Part shown: piece after piece, positions 1 to 6,583 of the stretch
Layout: every line of letters begins with the position of its first letter
Position numbering within the stretch: position 1 is the stretch's first letter
NCBI GenBank assembly: GCA_012270695.1
Contig: JAAXHV010000439.1
Span: forward strand, 1 to 8,024
DNA from: Gammaproteobacteria bacterium
GTDB lineage: Bacteria; Pseudomonadota; Gammaproteobacteria; Eutrophobiales; Eutrophobiaceae
DNA: 8,024 bases
Reading direction: 5' to 3'
The notes under the pieces: model-generated
Seen by the model: only the letters and a program-made list of their open reading frames with translations
Told to the model about the DNA's origin: nothing
The model's database searches: none
Program-made: the position numbers and the translations under genes

Positions 1-184
1 CGGCCAGATAACCCGCCAGCAAATTCCATTCACCCTCATTTTTGCAACCCTGAAGCAATTCCAACTGGTTGAACCGAGTCAATACAACCTCTTCATCTTT
101 CATCATTTCCCTTACGCTGGTTTCTTCCTTCCCGGTCTTGTCCCGGAACAATGCTATCCAGATCGAGGTATCAATCAGCAGCAT
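1..184 (-). CDS. vapC: VapC-type PIN-domain toxin, N-terminal part (runs off left edge)
   Basis: Only about the first 61 codons are in the window; VapC proteins are usually about 130 residues, so roughly half is missing. The protein begins MLLIDTSIWIALF, the classic PIN start in which Asp5 is the first metal-binding acidic residue. A second hallmark follows at residues 40-46 (QLELLQG), where Glu42 would be the next acidic ligand. Known family role: a magnesium-dependent ribonuclease that cuts RNA, often tRNA or rRNA, and is held inactive by VapB. The ATG lies inside the end of vapB, giving a 14-bp overlap in a different frame, as expected of a translationally coupled toxin-antitoxin pair. The remaining acidic residues fall outside the window, so activity cannot be judged. 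Confidence 0.9.
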   Translation of the reverse strand, partial: MLLIDTSIWIALFRDKTGKEETSVREMMKDEEVVLTRFNQLELLQGCKNEGEWNLLAGYLA

Positions 185-383
185 GACTCATTTCCCTGAG
201 CTTTTTATGGTCAAAATCATCCCGGAATTCTATTTTGCCGGCCAGTTCCAGTAAATTCTTTTTTTTGCGCCTGTGTATCAATTCCTTAAGCGCAACCCGA
301 ATCAACTCCCGTTTGGTGCGGATACCGGTGAGGGCAAATGCTTCCCGTACCAGTTCTTCGTCCAGAACAATGTTGGTTCGCAT
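171..383 (-). CDS. vapB: VapB-type ribbon-helix-helix antitoxin
   Basis: A 70-residue protein starting MRTNIVLDEELVREA. Residues 2-8 form the DNA-binding beta strand and about 10-37 the two helices of a ribbon-helix-helix (Arc/MetJ-like) domain. A basic stretch (HRRKKKN, about 37-43) follows, then an acidic or mixed tail (about 49-70) of the kind that wraps around the VapC active site. The frame stays open upstream to 473, but the family pattern begins at MRTNI, so I chose the ATG at 383. A start at 473 would add 30 unrelated residues lying across the promoter. Known family role: neutralises VapC and, with it, represses the shared promoter. The gene overlaps vapC by 14 bp. Ribosome binding upstream is weak (AGGT about 11 bases before the ATG). 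Confidence 0.9.
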   Translation of the reverse strand: MRTNIVLDEELVREAFALTGIRTKRELIRVALKELIHRRKKKNLLELAGKIEFRDDFDHKKLREMSHAAD

Positions 384-400
384 CTTGAGTTTACCTATAA

Positions 401-445
401 GGTGTATGGAAATGTGTATTATACACCCATGCTTTATCACTGCAA
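401..445 (-). promoter_or_regulatory. vapBC promoter with palindromic operator
   Basis: On the minus strand a perfect TATAAT (-10) lies at 423-418. A weak -35 (TTGCAG, 445-440) sits 16 bp upstream, and transcription would start about 28 bases before the vapB ATG. The -10 is embedded in a perfect 13-base palindrome (GTGTATTATACAC, 414-426). A further copy of the half-site GTGTAT lies at 402-407, and GGTGTAT (401-407) also pairs with ATACACC (421-427). VapB dimers bind such inverted repeats over their own promoter, so autorepression at this site is a reasonable inference, although binding itself cannot be seen in the sequence. Confidence 0.65.
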
Positions 446-521
446 GCAACAGAAACCCCTGGTATCTCCCCATTTTTTCTCGCCCAAACCACAGCGCATG
501 GGCATCGGCAAACAGGTATAG

Positions 522-638
522 ATGTGCGCTAATCCCCGCCGCCGCGCAGAACCGGACCTGGTGTTGTTGCGACGGGGGCGGTGCTGGAGCTTCGAGTTCA
601 AATGTAACGTCGCGCCACGCACAATGAAATATCTGTAG
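522..638 (+). pseudogene. Decayed C-terminal scrap of a DUF4143-type ATPase
   Basis: This short open frame encodes 38 residues ending at TAG 636-638. It reads RAEPDLVLLRRGRCW at residues 8-22, then SFEFKCNVAPRT at 23-34. That spacing matches the C-terminal nuclease-like module of DUF4143 ATPases. The full gene just downstream has GAELDL, then VEIK, then SSAPAI at the same distances. Preserved are the acidic pair (E10, D12), the E-x-K core (E25, K27) and the AP turn. The Walker regions, linker and last 40 or so residues are absent, and the frame is closed upstream by TAG at 519-521. The upstream bases in the next frame (around 512-545) may carry a few more related residues, which would imply a frameshift. 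I read it as the leftover of a second, older copy. Chance resemblance of a short peptide is the alternative. Confidence 0.5.
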
Positions 639-671
639 TTATTGCCGACTTTTCATGGTAGTATGGAGAAC

Positions 672-1822
672 ATGATTGTCCGGTCCAAGCATACCAGAGA
701 AATTATCAGACGACTCCGGAACTTCGAGGTCGTCGCTATCCTGGGGCCGCGACAGATCGGTAAAACCACCCTGGCAAAGCAGGTGGCCGAACGCTACCAC
801 ACTCAGACTCATCACTTTGACCTGGAAGACCCCACGGTTCTTTCCCGGCTTGAGGGAGATCCAAAACTCACGCTGCAAAACCTGAAAGGGTTGGTCATTA
901 TTGATGAAATACAGCGCCTGCCCAACCTTTTCCCATTGCTTCGAGTGCTATCTGACCGCAGGCCGAGGCCGGCGCGTTTCCTGGTTCTGGGCAGTGCGTC
1001 TCCGAACCTGTTGAGACAGTCCTCCGAGTCCCTTGCAGGCCGCATCAACTACTATGAACTGGGCGGCCTGGGACTGGATGAAGTAGGAAATAACCGGCTT
1101 GACCGGCGCTGGCTTCGCGGCGGTTTTCCAAGCGCCTACCTGTCCAGGTCAAACCGTGACTGCTTTGAATGGCTGGAGAGCTTTACCCGGACTTTCATCG
1201 AACGCGACCTGGCTCAACTCGGTGTTCAAACTCCGGGAACAACCCTGCGACGCTTCTGGGCGATGCTGGCGCACCGGCATGGCCAGGTCTGGAACTCATC
1301 GGAGTTTGCGCGTTCTTTCGGCGTGGCCGATACGACTGTGCGTCGCTATCTTGATGTTCTTACCGACGCGCTGGTCGTCAGGCAACTGGCGCCGTGGTTT
1401 GCGAACCTGAAAAAGCGCCAGGTCAAGGCGCCAAAAGTTTATATAAGGGATGCGGGATGGTACATTCCCTGCTCGGTATCAGTGATGCCGGGACCCTGGA
1501 CGCACATCCTGCACGGGGCAGCACCTGGGAAGGTCTGCTACTAGAACTGGTTATGGAGCAACTGAGTGGCATTGGCCGGGAATTCTATTACTGGCGTACC
1601 CACACCGGCGCGGAACTCGACCTGTTCATTCCATCAGGAAGGGAGAGGCTGGGCGTCGAGATTAAGTTATCCTCTGCACCGGCAATCACTCCCTCAATGC
1701 GTCATGCTATAACAGACCTCGAACTGACGGAATTGCTCGTGGTACATGCAGGCGAGGAATCCTACCCCCTGAGCGAGAAAATACGAGCGGTGTCAGCCAG
1801 GCGCCTGTTGACGGATTTGTAG
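672..1822 (+). pseudogene. AAA-type ATPase with DUF4143 C-terminus (COG1373-like), frameshifted
   Basis: The first frame (672-1544) carries a P-loop GPRQIGKTT (residues 25-33), Walker B LVIIDE (74-79), a sensor-like LGSAS, and a winged-helix-like part ending KAPKVYIRDAG. The continuation, MVHSLLGI through a nuclease-like module (GAELDL, VEIK), lies in a second frame that ends at 1822. Family members read RD(S/A)G-x-xHxLLGI without a break, so one G is missing from the GGG at 1454-1456. With it restored the protein would be 383 residues, the normal family size. As written, translation runs on into about 29 foreign residues to 1544. I chose ATG 672 because the family typically begins MI-x-R and GGAG lies just upstream; ATG 663 is possible. 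The molecular role of the family is poorly known. The cause is either a true mutation or a homopolymer sequencing error. Confidence 0.85.
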
Positions 1823-1900
1823 AAGATCCGTCACTATGATAACCCTACCCCCGAAATCTGCCATACGGGTTCAAGCCCCGGTTGCGTTGTGAACGGAAAT

Positions 1901-2689
1901 TCAGCACGGCACCCCGGCGATGCGACCGCCGTCGACTACCATGCAATGACCGTGTACGTAGCTGGCCAGTTCCGATACCAGGAACAGGACCACGTTGGCG
2001 ATCTCTTCCGGTTCGGCGATGCGCCCCAGGGGGATTCCTGCTTTGGCTTCCTTGAGGAACTCAGGATCAGACCAGTATTCCTCGATTAACGGAGTCCTGA
2101 CCCAGCCTGGGGCGATGGCGTTGACGCGCACGCCTGTTTCAGCCAGTTCCTTGGCCAGGTAGGCGGTGAGCTTGGTCAGGCTCATCTTGGAAATGCCGTA
2201 AGGCCCTTCATCCGCGATCACGTCAAACGCACTGTCCGATGCGATGGTGACGATATTGCCGCCGCCTTGCTTGACCATCAGCGGCCCCAGGCGCTGACAC
2301 AGACGGAGGCAACTTTTGAAATTCACAGTCTGTACAAGGTCCCAGTCTGCTTCACTGATTTCAAGCAACGGTTGAGGATAAGTGTGAATTGCGGCGACGT
2401 TGACCAGTATATCGATGGCGTCGGCTTCATCGATTGCGCGGTCAACCAGCTTATCTACTTCAGAAGAATCTGCCAGGTCGGCATGAACGGGCAACACGGT
2501 ATCACCGTTTTCAAGAATTAGTTGCCGCGTCTCCTCCAACCTGTCAGAGGCAGCCGGCCGGTCAGTCGCAACTACCCTGGCGCCATAGCCCGCCAGTGTG
2601 ATCGCAACAGCCCTGCCGATACCACCGGCGGCGCCGGTGACCAGGGCAACTTTGGCCTCCTGGGAAAGGGGGTTGACGGAACTGTTCAT
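1901..2689 (-). CDS. Short-chain dehydrogenase/reductase (SDR, classical type)
   Basis: A 262-residue classical SDR. It has the cofactor motif TGAAGGIG (18-25), NVAA in place of the usual NNAG (97-100), a catalytic Ser151, Tyr164 and Lys168 in YGISK, and the PGWVRT turn (194-199). Asp43 at the end of the second strand (ATDRP) favours NAD(H) over NADP(H). The C-terminal VDGG (252-255) is also typical. Family role: reversible oxidation of a secondary or primary alcohol to a carbonyl in the cytosol; the substrate is not readable. Its ATG follows directly on the TAG of the aldehyde dehydrogenase (TAGATG) and has no good ribosome site of its own, so translation is probably coupled. It is the last gene of the minus-strand cluster and converges with the ATPase gene across a 78-bp gap. 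Confidence 0.93.
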   Translation of the reverse strand: MNSSVNPLSQEAKVALVTGAAGGIGRAVAITLAGYGARVVATDRPAASDRLEETRQLILENGDTVLPVHADLADSSEVDKLVDRAIDEADAIDILVNVAAIHTYPQPLLEISEADWDLVQTVNFKSCLRLCQRLGPLMVKQGGGNIVTIASDSAFDVIADEGPYGISKMSLTKLTAYLAKELAETGVRVNAIAPGWVRTPLIEEYWSDPEFLKEAKAGIPLGRIAEPEEIANVVLFLVSELASYVHGHCMVVDGGRIAGVPC

Positions 2690-4123
2690 CTATTGTTCAG
2701 GCACGGCAAAAATGCCATCCGCAAAGGCCTGTGTGATCTCACCATAGGGCGCGCAGACAGACATCTTCAGGGGATTGTCCTGGGAACAGTTGTACACGGT
2801 CTTGGAATGGGAATAATTGTCAAATCCCTGGGGGCCACCATGGCACCCGATACCGCTGGACCCAATCCCGCCGAAGGGTGCGGTTGGTTCCGCTGCCTGA
2901 AAACCAAAGACATTGATGCCAGCGCCACCTGAAACAATACGGCGCTTGAATTGCTCGACCATTTCCGGCTCACGGGCCATGGTCACCAGGTAAGACGCCA
3001 GGGGTCGCTCGCGGCTGTTAATATAGGCATAGGCCTCGTCCAGGGTGTTGTAGGTCCTCACGGGCGTAACAGGACCAAAGGTTTCTTCGCGCATGACTTC
3101 CAGGTCATCTGAAGGGTTCACCACCAGATACATCGGGATTTGGCGTCGTTCACGGTCCGGTTCTTCATCACTGAGGTTAATCACCTGGACGCCGTTGTTC
3201 CTCGCTTCTTCGAGGGATTTGATTATACGGTCATAATGGCGTTCATTGATGATACCGGTTACATCAGGATGACCGATATAGGTGGGATAGGCTTCCTTCC
3301 ATACCTTCCTGGCCAGTTCCAGCCAGGTATCCAGCGAGCCTTCAGGTACCAGGGCATAGTCGGGAGATGTACAAATTTGACCGTTCTTGCAGAACTTGAA
3401 GCTCAGGTATTCCTTGATCAGTTGCTCGTCGACTCCGTCTTCAAGGAAAATAGTCGGGTTCTTGCCGCCCAGTTCCAGAGTCACAGGAGTCAGGTTTTTT
3501 GCCGCCGCCTGCATGACCAGCCGTCCGACATTGGTATTCCCCGTATAGGTCAGGTGGTCCCAACGTAATTGGGAGAAATATTCGGAAAATTCAACATCGC
3601 CGATAACTACGGCCAACACGTCTTCCGCAAAATACTTACCGACACTCTCCCGGATAAGGTCTGCGGTTACCGGGGCCAGTTCAGACATCTTTACGATAAC
3701 GCGGTTTCCAGCCGCCAGCATGTCAACGACCATGACCAGGGAACATTCAATGGGAAAATTCCAGGGCGCTATATTACCCATCACGCCTTTGGGTTGTTTT
3801 ACGACTTCACAACGTGATGACCCATGAACTACATCCAGCAAAGGCCGTTCTTCCGGGGCCATCCATTCCCGCAAATGAACCATGGCATTGCGGCAACGGC
3901 CCAGTACCCCACCGGTTTCAAACAGGTCGGTAATCAACTCCGGGTGAGAGTCAAAGTCCTGGCCCAGCGCATCACGGATGGGCTGACGCAAGTCAACCAT
4001 CATCTTCTCCATGGCTTGCAGCCATTCCATACGTTGTTCATAGGAAGGATTGCTGTCGGCAAGGAAGGCAGCTTTTTGTTTTTCAAACAGTCTGTCCAGT
4101 TCCGCTTTGCTCGTGTCTTTCAT
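2690..4123 (-). CDS. NAD(P)-dependent aldehyde dehydrogenase, coniferyl-aldehyde-dehydrogenase-like
   Basis: A 477-residue ALDH-superfamily enzyme, the usual length for the group that includes coniferyl aldehyde dehydrogenase and fatty aldehyde dehydrogenases, which lack a long N-terminal extension. Visible active-site parts are PWNFP (Asn122), Lys145 in VIVKMSE, YTGNTNVG (193-200; FTGS is commoner), ELGGK (Glu217 general base), the nucleophile Cys251 in GQICTSPDY, and EETFGP (Glu347). All catalytic residues are present, so it should oxidise an aldehyde to a carboxylate. The coniferyl-type assignment rests on overall resemblance and does not prove an aromatic substrate. A good ribosome site (AGAGGA, 4136-4131) lies 7 bases before the ATG. 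It is 24 bp downstream of the aminotransferase and directly abuts the SDR, so the three are almost certainly co-transcribed. Its substrate may be the aldehyde released by a neighbour. Confidence 0.94.
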   Translation of the reverse strand: MKDTSKAELDRLFEKQKAAFLADSNPSYEQRMEWLQAMEKMMVDLRQPIRDALGQDFDSHPELITDLFETGGVLGRCRNAMVHLREWMAPEERPLLDVVHGSSRCEVVKQPKGVMGNIAPWNFPIECSLVMVVDMLAAGNRVIVKMSELAPVTADLIRESVGKYFAEDVLAVVIGDVEFSEYFSQLRWDHLTYTGNTNVGRLVMQAAAKNLTPVTLELGGKNPTIFLEDGVDEQLIKEYLSFKFCKNGQICTSPDYALVPEGSLDTWLELARKVWKEAYPTYIGHPDVTGIINERHYDRIIKSLEEARNNGVQVINLSDEEPDRERRQIPMYLVVNPSDDLEVMREETFGPVTPVRTYNTLDEAYAYINSRERPLASYLVTMAREPEMVEQFKRRIVSGGAGINVFGFQAAEPTAPFGGIGSSGIGCHGGPQGFDNYSHSKTVYNCSQDNPLKMSVCAPYGEITQAFADGIFAVPEQ

Positions 4124-4147
4124 TTCGGGGTCCTCTATGCGGTTTCA

Positions 4148-5482
4148 TTATATTAATGATGAAAAATCATACTTATTCAGGACAAGATTTACTTTCTCTA
4201 TTATCTCATCTATATCCTCATGGGTGTGAGCAAACGAGAGGTATATGTGACCGGATGTCGGTAGCGTCAATATCACACCTTCATTGATCAATGCGAGGAA
4301 AAAAAGCGAGAGTACTTCCGGATCCAGTCCGATGTAATTTTCAAAAGTCGGTTTTTCAGCGGACAGGAATATCTGCAACATGGGACCAAGCTGGTTGACA
4401 TGACAGGGAACGTCATGTGCGCGAAACGCTTGGCGAATACCCTGTGCCAGCCTTTCGCCGATGTCAAACAAGTGACCGTATTGATCGTCCGCATCCAGAT
4501 TACGATAGGCATTGATTGCGCCGATTGACGCGGCGATCGCGGCGGTGCTGTCATTCGCGGTGCCGGATTGAAACACCCTGGGCGTACCCGCCGCCGCAAG
4601 GGGGTCGACCACCCGCATGATCTCCTCCTTGCCCGCAACCGCGGCCAACTTCTCGCCTGCGGCAACCGCCTTGCCAAGGGTAGCCAGGTCCGGTGTCACT
4701 CCATAGCAGGATTGGCCGCCACCGAGCGACAGCCTGAAGCCCGTGATCACCTCGTCAAAGATGAGAACGATATTGCGTCTTGCGGTCACTTCTCTGACTG
4801 ATTGCAGATATTCCTTGCTGCTGCCCCACAGGCCGCCGGCATGCATGGCCGGGTCAAGCAAGACCGCGGCAATATCCCGGTGTTCGTCAATGGTTTTTTC
4901 CAGCGCGGCAAAGTCACCGTGCCGGGCGTGAATGGTATTTGCCGTGATCCCGTCCGGGATGCCGGCGCCGAACGGCTCAGCCGTGGGCCCGAGTCCCGTC
5001 AGGAACTGGTCATCCTGGCCGTGGTAGTGACCGTAGAACTTGACGATCCCGTTCTTGCCGGTGAAGGCCCGCGCGTAGCGAACAGCCATAATAACGGCCT
5101 CGGTACCGCTGTTCAGGAAACGAACCCGCTCCGCACAGGGAACGGTCTCCTGCACCAGTTCCGCCGCCTCCGCAATGATGGGGGGATTGACGACCAGCGG
5201 TCCTGTCTCGCTATGTTCGGCAATGGCCGCAATGACTCCCGGATGGTTATGACCCAGCAAAAGCGGACCATTGCAAAGAAAACAATCGATGTACTCGTTA
5301 CCGTCCAGGTCAGTGACCCTGGCGCCCCGGCCGCCGGTTTCATAGAACGGATAAGGCGGGAAAAAACGTAAATTCCCGGTAGTGCCGCCTGCCAGGGATT
5401 GGCGTGCGCGCTCAAAGTATGCCCCGGACGCGGGGGTCAGCTTTCGATAGGCCGTGAAAATGTGCTGTTGAATTTCATCCAT
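4148..5482 (-). CDS. Class III PLP aminotransferase, glutamate-1-semialdehyde aminomutase-like
   Basis: A 444-residue fold-type I PLP enzyme. Motifs in order: NGPLLLGHNHP (71-81), SGTEA (125-129, phosphate binding), YGHYHGQDD (150-158), FDEVITGFR (242-250, with Asp243 holding the pyridine nitrogen), TLGKAVAAGE (268-277, with Lys271 the PLP lysine) and QSGTAND (305-311). The order matches glutamate-1-semialdehyde 2,1-aminomutase relatives. However, the Lys region has AVAAGE where true HemL has a glycine-rich IGGG-P segment, and SGTAND-STA replaces the usual SGT-N-P. This, with the catabolic neighbours, argues against a haem-synthesis role and for a transaminase or aminomutase acting on another amino or keto compound. 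The start is the only fitting ATG, but it lacks a strong ribosome site. Downstream, 24 bp separate it from the aldehyde dehydrogenase. Confidence 0.92.
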   Translation of the reverse strand: MDEIQQHIFTAYRKLTPASGAYFERARQSLAGGTTGNLRFFPPYPFYETGGRGARVTDLDGNEYIDCFLCNGPLLLGHNHPGVIAAIAEHSETGPLVVNPPIIAEAAELVQETVPCAERVRFLNSGTEAVIMAVRYARAFTGKNGIVKFYGHYHGQDDQFLTGLGPTAEPFGAGIPDGITANTIHARHGDFAALEKTIDEHRDIAAVLLDPAMHAGGLWGSSKEYLQSVREVTARRNIVLIFDEVITGFRLSLGGGQSCYGVTPDLATLGKAVAAGEKLAAVAGKEEIMRVVDPLAAAGTPRVFQSGTANDSTAAIAASIGAINAYRNLDADDQYGHLFDIGERLAQGIRQAFRAHDVPCHVNQLGPMLQIFLSAEKPTFENYIGLDPEVLSLFFLALINEGVILTLPTSGHIYLSFAHTHEDIDEIIEKVNLVLNKYDFSSLI

Positions 5483-5494
5483 ACTGTCATGGCA

Positions 5495-5511
5495 ATCTGC
5501 AGATGAATCTG
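5495..5511. repeat. Overlapping palindromes just upstream of the aminotransferase start
   Basis: A perfect 10-base palindrome ATCTGCAGAT (5495-5504) overlaps a second inverted repeat CAGAT-ga-ATCTG (5500-5511). They lie 13-29 bases upstream of the ATG at 5482, where a ribosome site would otherwise be expected. A regulator site or a small mRNA hairpin affecting initiation is possible; short palindromes also arise by chance. Confidence 0.3.
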
Positions 5512-5590
5512 ACGCTTATTTTTCCAATACATCCTGTGGAAAGTGATTGTAACTCATCTCACGCACGTGTTGGTTGCATCGCATGAAAGA

Positions 5591-5609
5591 CCGGAATAGT
5601 AAATCCCGG
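5591..5609 (-). terminator. Possible weak hairpin terminator or attenuator after the LLM gene
   Basis: Directly after the TAG of the LLM oxidoreductase, the minus strand reads CCGGGA, a 7-base loop, then TTCCGG: a 6-bp stem with one G-T pair, followed by TCTTTC. The stem is short and the T-run interrupted, so termination would be partial at best. Its position in the largest gap of the cluster (127 bp) fits reduced read-through into the aminotransferase gene. Confidence 0.3.
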
Positions 5610-6491
5610 CTAGAGGGATTTGACAAAATCCATATGTCGTTCTGCCAGGTTATTCAACAGGCTTTCCAATTCACCGGTCGAGGACGAAGTCGGCTCGTGT
5701 AACAATATGACTTGATCAACACCTGCTTCCTTGTACTGCCTGAACGTCTCATGATCATATTCATCCGGGTAAGGACAGGCATTGATAGTAATTTCATCCC
5801 GCGAACGTCCCTGCTTTTCAAGCGCTTTTTCAAGCTTTTTGATCTGCGAGGCTAATCGGACAGGTTCGACACCGATGGAATCCCAGCCTTGGGCCTGCTC
5901 AGCTACCCGCTCGAAAGTTTTATCACTCTGCCCTCCGTAAAAGATCGGTGGATGAGGCTGCTGTACCGGTTTAGGGTAAAACAGGCAGGGTTCCAGCTTG
6001 TAGAACTCATCTTCATATTCTGAAACGGGGTCACACCAGAGACTCTTGATTACTTCCAGATAGGAACGGCAGCGTGCGCCGCGTTTTTCAAATTTCGCAG
6101 CAACCGCTTCGTATTCCTGAACGGACCACCCAATACCGACACCAAAGTCGAACCGTCCGTTTGACAGCCAATCGATATTCGCGGCCTCTTTGGCGGTATA
6201 AACGGGATTGCGTTGAGGCAGGATAGCAACGTAACTGCCTAATCGTATCCTGGAGGTGACCGCGGCGAGATAGGCCAGTGATGTAAACAGGTCAATCTCG
6301 ATGTTGTCTCTGGGGTCACCGGGCATGACCTCACCGGTCAGTGGATAATCGGATTTGTGGTCATCAAACATGACGACATGCTCGCCAACCCAGAGCGAGT
6401 CGAAGCCCAATTGTTCCGACACACTACCCAGTGTCCTGATGAAATCCGGTGTTGCATAACGACGCAGGGGAATACAAAGTCCGAGTTTCAT
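5610..6491 (-). CDS. LLM-class (luciferase-like) flavin- or F420-dependent oxidoreductase
   Basis: A 293-residue TIM-barrel protein of the bacterial luciferase-like superfamily. Diagnostic segments are MKLGLCIPL (strand 1), GFDSLWVGEHV (29-39, with Glu37-His38), IRLGSYVAILPQRNPVYTAK (82-101), LSNGRFDFGVGIGW (109-122), PKPVQQPHPPIFYGG (173-187) and a C-terminal VDQVILL strand. These are typical of the TIGR03619-like group, often annotated F420-dependent (Rv2161c type). Sequence alone does not decide between F420 and FMN, and no F420 synthesis gene is in view. Family role: hydride transfer or monooxygenation of a small organic substrate in the cytosol. GGGAGGG (6504-6498) lies 6 bases before the ATG, a strong ribosome site. 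It sits 92 bp downstream of the VOC gene, which suggests but does not prove co-transcription. Confidence 0.9.
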   Translation of the reverse strand: MKLGLCIPLRRYATPDFIRTLGSVSEQLGFDSLWVGEHVVMFDDHKSDYPLTGEVMPGDPRDNIEIDLFTSLAYLAAVTSRIRLGSYVAILPQRNPVYTAKEAANIDWLSNGRFDFGVGIGWSVQEYEAVAAKFEKRGARCRSYLEVIKSLWCDPVSEYEDEFYKLEPCLFYPKPVQQPHPPIFYGGQSDKTFERVAEQAQGWDSIGVEPVRLASQIKKLEKALEKQGRSRDEITINACPYPDEYDHETFRQYKEAGVDQVILLHEPTSSSTGELESLLNNLAERHMDFVKSL

Positions 6492-6583
6492 AGCTGACCC
6501 TCCCAGGAGTGGCAGTCAGTTGATTAGCAGTAATACATCCCAGCCTGAGACATCGAGCAGGAGAGAATACGGGTCATTACGGA

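Noticed and set aside
235..627. Plus-strand 130-residue open frame across vapB and its promoter.
   Set aside because: It is antisense to vapB, rich in Ser and Arg with no recognisable domain, and overlaps well-supported features. It is a shadow frame.
642..671. TTG start at 642 for the ATPase.
   Set aside because: It adds ten residues not typical of the family and has no ribosome site. ATG 672 matches the usual N-terminus.
1811..1831. ACGGAT-N9-ATCCGT hairpin spanning the ATPase stop codon as a terminator.
   Set aside because: The stem is only 6 bp with no T-run on either side.
1866..1880. CGGG-TTCAAGC-CCCG, resembling a tRNA T-arm.
   Set aside because: Only a 4-bp stem, and no matching anticodon arm, D-arm or acceptor stem around it, so no tRNA or attachment-site claim is supported.
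1889..5371. Several plus-strand frames of 60-190 residues opposite the enzyme genes, such as 4802-5371.
   Set aside because: They lie antisense to genes with complete catalytic motifs and show no family features of their own.
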